Source of the DNA: Dactylosporangium sp040689395
Lineage (GTDB): Bacteria > Actinomycetota > Actinomycetes > Mycobacteriales > Micromonosporaceae
Direction of reading: 5' to 3'
Assembly: GCF_040689395.1 (NCBI RefSeq)
Contig: NZ_JBFAZX010000002.1
Location: forward strand, 372,001-436,000
Length of the DNA: 64,000 nt
Shown here: positions 59,106 to 64,000 of the stretch, piece after piece
Layout: the number at the start of each line of letters is the position of its first letter
Position numbering within the stretch: position 1 is the stretch's first letter
Position numbers and translations under genes: made by a program
The notes under the pieces: generated by a model
Told to the model about the DNA's origin: nothing
What the model saw: the letters and a program-made list of their open reading frames with translations, nothing else
Databases searched by the model: none

Positions 59106-62100
59106 GTGTCCGGCATCCTCCAGTTCCACATCCTGGGCCCGCTCGAGGTCACCAACGCCGGCGACCCGGTCGACACGGGCACCCCGAAGCAGCGCGCCGT
59201 CCTGGCCATGCTGGCGACCCAGCCCGGCCGGATCGTCTCCGTGCAGCGGCTCATCGACGAGCTGTGGGCCGACGAGCCGCCGGAGCGGGCCATCGCGTCG
59301 CTGCAGGCATACGTCTCGCGGCTGCGCCGGGCCCTCGAGCCGGGCCGCACCTCGCGCGACCGCTCGACCGTGCTGGTCAGCCGCGCGCCCGGATACCTCC
59401 TGCAGGTCCCGGCCGACTCCATCGACGCGGCCCTGTTCGCCGCCGCCGTGGAGCACTCCGCCGCGGAGTTGGCCACCGACCCGGCGGCCGCGCTACGCAC
59501 GCTGAGCGAAGCCCTGCAGCTGTGGCGCGGCGATCCGCTGCCGGAGCTCGGCGAGTCGCCCCTGGCGCGGGCCGAGCGCAGCCGCCTGTCCGAGCTGCGC
59601 CTCACCGCGATGGAGCAGCACTCGGAGGCGCTGCTGGCCCTCGGTCGCGCCGCCGAGGTGGTGTACCGCAGCGAGGGCGCCCTCGCCGAGGCGCCCTACC
59701 GCGAACGCCTGTGGGGTCAGCTCATGCTCGCCCAGTACCGCTGCGGCCGTCAGGCCGACGCGATGGCGGCGTACTCGCGGGCGCGCGCCGGGCTGATCGA
59801 CGAGCTTGGCATCGAGCCCGGGCCGGCGCTGCAGCAGCTGGCCCAGGACATCCTGCGTCAGGCTCCGCACCTGACCCTCGCCGCAGGCACCGAACCGGTC
59901 TCCGCCGCCCCGATCTCGACAGCACCGGCCTCGGCCGCGTCAGCGCCTGTTCCTCCTGGTGTTCCGGAGATTTCCGAAATGTCGGCCGATGGGCGCGCAG
60001 CGGGCGTCCTGCACGACGGCGGCGTCCCGGGCACTGCAGGCATCTTGAGCACTGGCGGCGCCGTCGGCGCGGCGGGCGTCCTGAACACTGCGGGCGCCCC
60101 CGGCGCGGCAGGCGCCCCCGGCACTGCGGGCACCTTGGGCGCTGACGGCGCACCCGGCGCGGCAGGCGTCTTGGGCACTGGCGGCGCCGGCGGCACGGCG
60201 GGCGTCCCGGACACTGCGGGTATCCCGGGCGCTGCTGGCGTCTTGGGCACTGGCGGCGCCACCGGCGCGGCAGGCGTCCCCGGCACTGCGGGTATCCCCG
60301 GCGCTACGAGTATCCCCGGCGCTACGAGTGTCCCCGGCACTGCGAGCGGGCCGGGCGCTACGAGCGCCGTGGGCCTCCTGGGCGCCGTAAGCGGGCCGGG
60401 CGCTGTGGACGTGGCTGACGCTGACGCGCTCGTCGGGCGTGATGACGAGCTGCGCACCGTGGACCGGCTGCTCGCCGAGGCCGCTGCCGGGCGGGGGCGG
60501 CTGCTGCTCGTCTCCGGTAGCCCCGGCATCGGCAAGTCCGCGCTGTTGCGGGAGGTCGCGGCCCGCGCCGAGCGGCGAGTCGGGGGGCTCGTCGGCACCG
60601 GGACCGGCGTGGACGGCGACGCGCCGCCGGTGTTCCTGCCCTGGGCGCAGATCCTGCGCGGGATCGCCACCTCGACCGAGGGCGCGGCGGCGGCCCTGGC
60701 GGCGGCGTTCGCGCCGTACGGGAACCTGCCCGGCGTGCTCGATCCCACCCTCAATGAGGTCCTGCCGCTGTCCACCGCCGAGCGGCTCGCCGATCCCGAG
60801 ATGGCGCGGTCCCGGCTCTTCCAGGGCATCGTCGACGGACTGTGCCGCCTCGCCGCCCACGCGCCACTCGTGCTCGTCGTCGACGACGCGCACTGGCTCG
60901 ACGCCCCGTCGACCGTGCTGCTGACCATGTTCGCCAAGGCGCTGCGGCGCGGCCGGATGCTGCTCGCCGTCGGGTATCGGGAGGCCGAGCTCGCCCCCGA
61001 GGCGCCGCTGGCCGGCGTGCTCGCGGAGCTGGTCGCCGATCCGGCCGCGGTACGGCTGCCGCTGCACGGCCTCGAGCCCGACGCCATCGCGGCCCTGGCT
61101 CGCTCGGTGACCGGCGGCGACGTGCCGCCCGAGACCGTGGCGATGCTGGCCGACCGCACCGGCGGCAACCCGTTCTTCGTCGTGGAGCTGCTGCGCGTGC
61201 TGGAGGCCGAGCGCACGCTGTCGCCCGAGCACGTGCCCGTGCGCGTCCAGGAGGTCGTCCGGCGCCGGCTCGCCAAGCTGCCCGGCCAGGTCAACGCCGT
61301 GCTCGCGGTCGCTTCGGTGCTGGGGCGCGACGTGTCGGTACCGGTGCTGCGCGAGGTCGTGCAGATCGACGAGCTGGCGCTGTTCGACACGCTCGACACC
61401 GCCGTGGTCAGCGGGCTGCTCACGGCCACCGACGACCCGGGGCTGCTGCGCTTCTCGCACGACCTGGTGCGCCAGACCGCGTACCAGGATCAGGGCCCGC
61501 TGCGCCGCGCCCGGCTGCACGCCCGCGCGGCGCAGGCGCTGCGCGACACCGGGCTGGGCACCGCCGCGCAGCTGGCCGGGCACCTGCGGGCGGCGCTGCC
61601 GGTGCTCTCGCCCTTCGACGTGGTGCCGGCGCTCGCGGAGGCGGCCGGCGATGCGTACGAGCGGACCGCGCACGAACAGGCCTCGGCGATGCTGCAGGAG
61701 GCCCTTGAGGTGCTGCACCGCGCCCCGTCCGGCGAGCGGCGCGACGTCGCCGAGCTCGACCTGCGCATCCGGCTCGCCTACATGCACCAGGCGACGCACG
61801 GCTACCTCGCGCCGTTCGTGGCCGAGCAGTACGCCGCCATGGAGCCGCTGCTGCTGCGCCTGCGCGGGCGTCCGGTGCTCGACGTGCTGCCGGCGCTGTG
61901 GGGGTACGCCTCCTTCCACACGGCGGCGGGAGACGTGCAGCGCGCCGTGTCGGTGGCCCGCGCCCCCGCCCAGCAGGGTGGCGACCCGTGGGCGGCGCTC
62001 GTCGCCGAGGTGCACGAGGGCCACGCCGCGCTCACCGTGCTCGACCTGCCCCGCGCGCACCGGTGCTTCGAGACCGCGCTCGAGGCGCTGCCCGGCGGCG

Positions 62101-62753
62101 ACCTGCGGATCTTCCCGATCGTCAACTGGGACCCGATCATCGGCGCGCACGCGCCGGCCGCGATCGTCTGCGGGCTGCTCGGCGACGACGCCGCGGCGCA
62201 GGCGCACCTGCGCGCCGCCCGGGAGCGCGCGGCCCTGGTCGGCGAGCTGTTCCTGGACATGTACGTCGCGTACTTCGTGGCCGTCGTGGCCGCCGACCGC
62301 GACGACCCGGTGGCGGCGGGCGCGGCGGCCCGCGAAACCCTCGCGCTCGCGGAGCGGGGCGGGCATCCGGAGTACCGCAGCCTGGCCGGCCTGGTCCTGG
62401 GCTGGACGGAGGTACGCACGGGTGACCCTGCTGACACGGCCGGGCTGGAGCGGATGACCGCCGCCCGCGAGCACCTGGGCGACGCGATGCGCCGCTTCGG
62501 GCGGCTCGAGGCGCTCTTCGCCGACGCGCTGCTCACGCTGGACCGGCGCGACGAGGCCGCAGCGGTGGCGGACGCGGCGATCGAGCGAGGCCTGCCGGGG
62601 CAGAGCGGCTTCTCCGAGCCCGACCTGCGCCGCATCCGCGCGCTCGCGCTGCGCGACCTCGAGGGCGCGCGCGAGGCGCTGCGACTCGCCCGGGCGCTGC
62701 ACCACGCCCCCGCCACAGCGCGCGCCGAGGCCGCCGTCGCCGAGCTGGGCTAG
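59106..62753 (+). CDS. Large SARP/AfsR-type regulator with AAA ATPase and collagen-like linker
   Basis: 1215 residues from GTG 59106, which places the start just before ILQFHILGPLEVTNAG, the normal beginning of this family. The OmpR-like DNA-binding domain (1-95) and BTAD domain (100-245) are complete. Then comes a Gly-X-Y linker of about 150 residues (AGAPGAAGAPGTAGTLGADG is typical), unusual here. An AAA/NACHT-like ATPase follows with Walker A GSPGIGKSALL and Walker B LVLVVDDAHWLD, and the C-terminal half is helical, TPR-like. No LuxR domain is seen at the end. It likely activates a secondary-metabolite or developmental gene set, probably outside this window. Confidence 0.85.
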   Translation: MSGILQFHILGPLEVTNAGDPVDTGTPKQRAVLAMLATQPGRIVSVQRLIDELWADEPPERAIASLQAYVSRLRRALEPGRTSRDRSTVLVSRAPGYLLQVPADSIDAALFAAAVEHSAAELATDPAAALRTLSEALQLWRGDPLPELGESPLARAERSRLSELRLTAMEQHSEALLALGRAAEVVYRSEGALAEAPYRERLWGQLMLAQYRCGRQADAMAAYSRARAGLIDELGIEPGPALQQLAQDILRQAPHLTLAAGTEPVSAAPISTAPASAASAPVPPGVPEISEMSADGRAAGVLHDGGVPGTAGILSTGGAVGAAGVLNTAGAPGAAGAPGTAGTLGADGAPGAAGVLGTGGAGGTAGVPDTAGIPGAAGVLGTGGATGAAGVPGTAGIPGATSIPGATSVPGTASGPGATSAVGLLGAVSGPGAVDVADADALVGRDDELRTVDRLLAEAAAGRGRLLLVSGSPGIGKSALLREVAARAERRVGGLVGTGTGVDGDAPPVFLPWAQILRGIATSTEGAAAALAAAFAPYGNLPGVLDPTLNEVLPLSTAERLADPEMARSRLFQGIVDGLCRLAAHAPLVLVVDDAHWLDAPSTVLLTMFAKALRRGRMLLAVGYREAELAPEAPLAGVLAELVADPAAVRLPLHGLEPDAIAALARSVTGGDVPPETVAMLADRTGGNPFFVVELLRVLEAERTLSPEHVPVRVQEVVRRRLAKLPGQVNAVLAVASVLGRDVSVPVLREVVQIDELALFDTLDTAVVSGLLTATDDPGLLRFSHDLVRQTAYQDQGPLRRARLHARAAQALRDTGLGTAAQLAGHLRAALPVLSPFDVVPALAEAAGDAYERTAHEQASAMLQEALEVLHRAPSGERRDVAELDLRIRLAYMHQATHGYLAPFVAEQYAAMEPLLLRLRGRPVLDVLPALWGYASFHTAAGDVQRAVSVARAPAQQGGDPWAALVAEVHEGHAALTVLDLPRAHRCFETALEALPGGDLRIFPIVNWDPIIGAHAPAAIVCGLLGDDAAAQAHLRAARERAALVGELFLDMYVAYFVAVVAADRDDPVAAGAAARETLALAERGGHPEYRSLAGLVLGWTEVRTGDPADTAGLERMTAAREHLGDAMRRFGRLEALFADALLTLDRRDEAAAVADAAIERGLPGQSGFSEPDLRRIRALALRDLEGAREALRLARALHHAPATARAEAAVAELG
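60000..60420 (+). repeat. Coding repeats for the collagen-like linker
   Basis: Near-tandem units of about 30-36 bases (GGCACTGCGGG(T/C)(A/G)TCCC type) code for Gly-X-Y triplets within the SARP protein. Copies differ by scattered substitutions, consistent with repeated slippage. Confidence 0.7.
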
Positions 62754-63214
62754 CCGGCTGTGAGGACCCGCTCGTAGCAGACCGAGAGCGCCGAGCCCTC
62801 GTAGACACCGAAGAGCGGGATCCGCCGGTACCCCTCCCGCTCGTAGAAACGCCGCGCGTCGGGCTGCTCGGTGCCGGTCTCCAGGCGCAGGACCGGCCAC
62901 CCGCGCTCGGCTGCGGCCGCCTCCAGCGCGCGCAGCAACGCCGCCGCGACGCCCGTGCCGCGGCTGGGCGGGGTGACGTACATCCGCTTGATCTCCGCCG
63001 TGGTTGCGCCGAGCCGGCGCAGCGCGCCGCAACCGACCGCGGCGCCGCCGCGCACGGCGACGAGGAAGAGGTCGACGTCGGCGGCCGAGGGGGCGGCGCC
63101 GGGCTCGTGGTCACCGGCGCCGTAGCGCGCGTCGAGCTCGGCGCGCTGGGCCGCCCGCAACGCCGCGCCGGCCGGGTCGTCCCAGGGGCGCTCCTCGATC
63201 GTCCACCCGGTCAT
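62750..63214 (-). CDS. GNAT family N-acetyltransferase
   Basis: 154 residues from ATG 63214. The acetyl-CoA-binding core is MYVTPPSRGTGVAAALLRALE, and the last strand is ARRFYEREGYRRIPLFGVYEG. The LFLVAVRGGAAVGCGALR segment at residues 45-65 also fits. Substrate unknown; the size and motif suggest a small-molecule or antibiotic acetyltransferase. It is on the strand opposite to the SARP gene and its last 4 bases overlap the SARP gene's stop. Confidence 0.85.
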   Translation of the reverse strand: MTGWTIEERPWDDPAGAALRAAQRAELDARYGAGDHEPGAAPSAADVDLFLVAVRGGAAVGCGALRRLGATTAEIKRMYVTPPSRGTGVAAALLRALEAAAAERGWPVLRLETGTEQPDARRFYEREGYRRIPLFGVYEGSALSVCYERVLTAG

Positions 63215-63236
63215 GCCACGCTCCAAGATCGTAAGC

Positions 63237-64000
63237 CTAGCTGTCGGCCGCCAGCGCCGTGAGCACCGCCGTGGCCGGGCCGTCGGTCGCGTGCCGGAAT
63301 CCGGTGCCCGCCCACAGGTTGACCCGTTCGGCGTCACCGGCCGCGGCCGCCGCGCGGCGCAGGGGCGTCGTCAGGTGGTGTACCGCCGGATAGCCCAGCG
63401 GAGCGCGCTCGTGGTATCGCTGCACGAACAGGTTGCGCAGCGCCCGCGCCGGCCGCCCGCTGAACGCCCGCGTCACGACCGTGTCCGATCCCGCCCGCTC
63501 AGCCAGGGCGGCCTTGTGCACCGCGGAGGCGCCGCTCTCGTCCGTGCGCAGCAGCGCCGTGCCGACCATCGCCACCGCGGCCCCGGCCCGCAGCGCGTCG
63601 GCGACGGAGGCCGCGGTCGCGATCCCGCCGGCCGCGACCAGCGGCAGGTTCACCGTCGCCCGCACCGCTCGCAGCAGATCCGGCAGCGGTACGTCCCGGG
63701 GCATCACTTCCGGCGTGAACGTCCCCGAATGCGCCCCGGCCGCCGACGCCTGCACGACGAGCCCGTCCACCCCGGCGTCGGCCGCGGCGCGCGCCTCCTG
63801 CGTGGACGTGACCGTCTGCAGCACGACGGTGCCGGCCCGCCGTAGCGCCGCGACGACCCCCTCGGGCGGCAGCCCGAACGTGAACGAGACCACCGGCACC
63901 GGCCGGGCGAGCAGCAGGTCGACCTTCTCCGCCCAGTGATCGTCGTGCTCGACGGGCTCGGCCGCGGCCAGGTCCAGCCCGAACCGCTCGCCCTCGGCAC
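63237..64000 (-). CDS. Nitronate monooxygenase-like protein (5' end outside window)
   Basis: The C-terminal 254 or so residues are present; the start lies beyond 64000. The FMN-binding TIM barrel features are PVVSFTFGLPPEGVV, ADAGVDGLVVQASAAGAHSG, LPLVAAGGIATAASVADALRAGAAVAMVGTALL and SGRPARALRNLF, all typical of nitronate monooxygenases (2-nitropropane dioxygenase family). These flavoenzymes detoxify alkyl nitronates such as propionate-3-nitronate. It is followed on the same strand by the GNAT gene, 22 bases apart, so the two may form one transcript. Confidence 0.85.
   Translation of the reverse strand, partial: AEGERFGLDLAAAEPVEHDDHWAEKVDLLLARPVPVVSFTFGLPPEGVVAALRRAGTVVLQTVTSTQEARAAADAGVDGLVVQASAAGAHSGTFTPEVMPRDVPLPDLLRAVRATVNLPLVAAGGIATAASVADALRAGAAVAMVGTALLRTDESGASAVHKAALAERAGSDTVVTRAFSGRPARALRNLFVQRYHERAPLGYPAVHHLTTPLRRAAAAAGDAERVNLWAGTGFRHATDGPATAVLTALAADS

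Noticed and set aside
59940..63032. Long minus-strand open frame opposite the SARP regulator (about 1030 codons)
   Set aside because: It mirrors the GC-rich third positions of the + strand gene, has Arg/His/Gln-rich low-quality translation and no domain; it is a shadow of the real gene.

Overview
This window is chromosomal DNA from a very GC-rich actinomycete. The dense GC-rich coding, frequent GTG/TTG starts, 4-base start/stop overlaps, F420-type enzymes, ergothioneine genes, a SARP-type regulator and lineage-typical small proteins all fit a Micromonosporaceae-like genome (Actinoplanes, Dactylosporangium, Micromonospora and relatives). The genus is inference; no rRNA or tRNA gene is visible to confirm it.

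Layout. (1) 1-9026: an exopolysaccharide cluster on the + strand: the end of a deacetylase-like gene, a Wzx-type flippase, an exported CBM plus glycosidase-like protein, a DPG-type GT2, a GT4, a GT-C membrane transferase and a cellulose-synthase-like GT2. Most junctions overlap, so it is one operon. (2) 9253-12658: a pentapeptide-repeat protein and a partner-switching pair (GAF-GAF-PP2C-HATPase protein and a STAS antagonist). (3) 13080-18413: a membrane protein followed by a decayed stretch (P-type ATPase tail, deleted and frameshifted aldo-keto reductase), a UvrA-like ABC protein, a flavin reductase under a MerR-type promoter, and a GYPAPP-repeat membrane protein. (4) 18517-22948: a secreted GH30 glycosidase, its LacI-type regulator and an LLM-class oxidoreductase. 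(5) 23096-27434: the most unusual part, a less GC-rich four-gene island. It holds a kinase-like protein and a small adaptor that end in the same 64-residue domain, a PycTM/SLATT-like membrane protein, and a large membrane protein sharing a GPVxAxGSVFGSG peptide with the adaptor. It looks like an effector-associated-domain conflict system. Gene remnants (PPOX-like, phospholipase C) lie beside it. (6) 28075-32492: an Mth938-like protein, a LacI regulator, and a GH16 glucanase with three discoidin domains and palindromic operators upstream. (7) 32715-39083: an ABC-2 exporter operon, then an FAD/NAD(P)-binding protein translationally coupled to an odd Enzyme I/PEP-synthase-like protein, and an OsmC protein. 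(8) 39090-46050: a MerR-GNAT fusion divergent from an MFS exporter, 6-phosphogluconate dehydrogenase, a TetR gene with its operator, small membrane proteins, and a second TetR operon with paired operators. (9) 46173-50359: egtABCD for ergothioneine. (10) 50507-64000: a PadR regulator, a Ser/Thr kinase with a repeat-rich linker, a CX5R phosphatase-like protein, a BpsA-like aminopropyltransferase, a secreted M4 protease with a strong terminator, an IS5-type transposase remnant, a large SARP/AAA regulator with a collagen-like linker, a GNAT protein and a partial nitronate monooxygenase.

The window mixes secreted polymer synthesis and degradation with many one-component regulators whose operators can be read directly in the DNA. 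Pseudogenes concentrate at 13.5-14.6 kb, 27.7-29.0 kb and 57.7-58.2 kb, marking places where DNA has been lost or exchanged.
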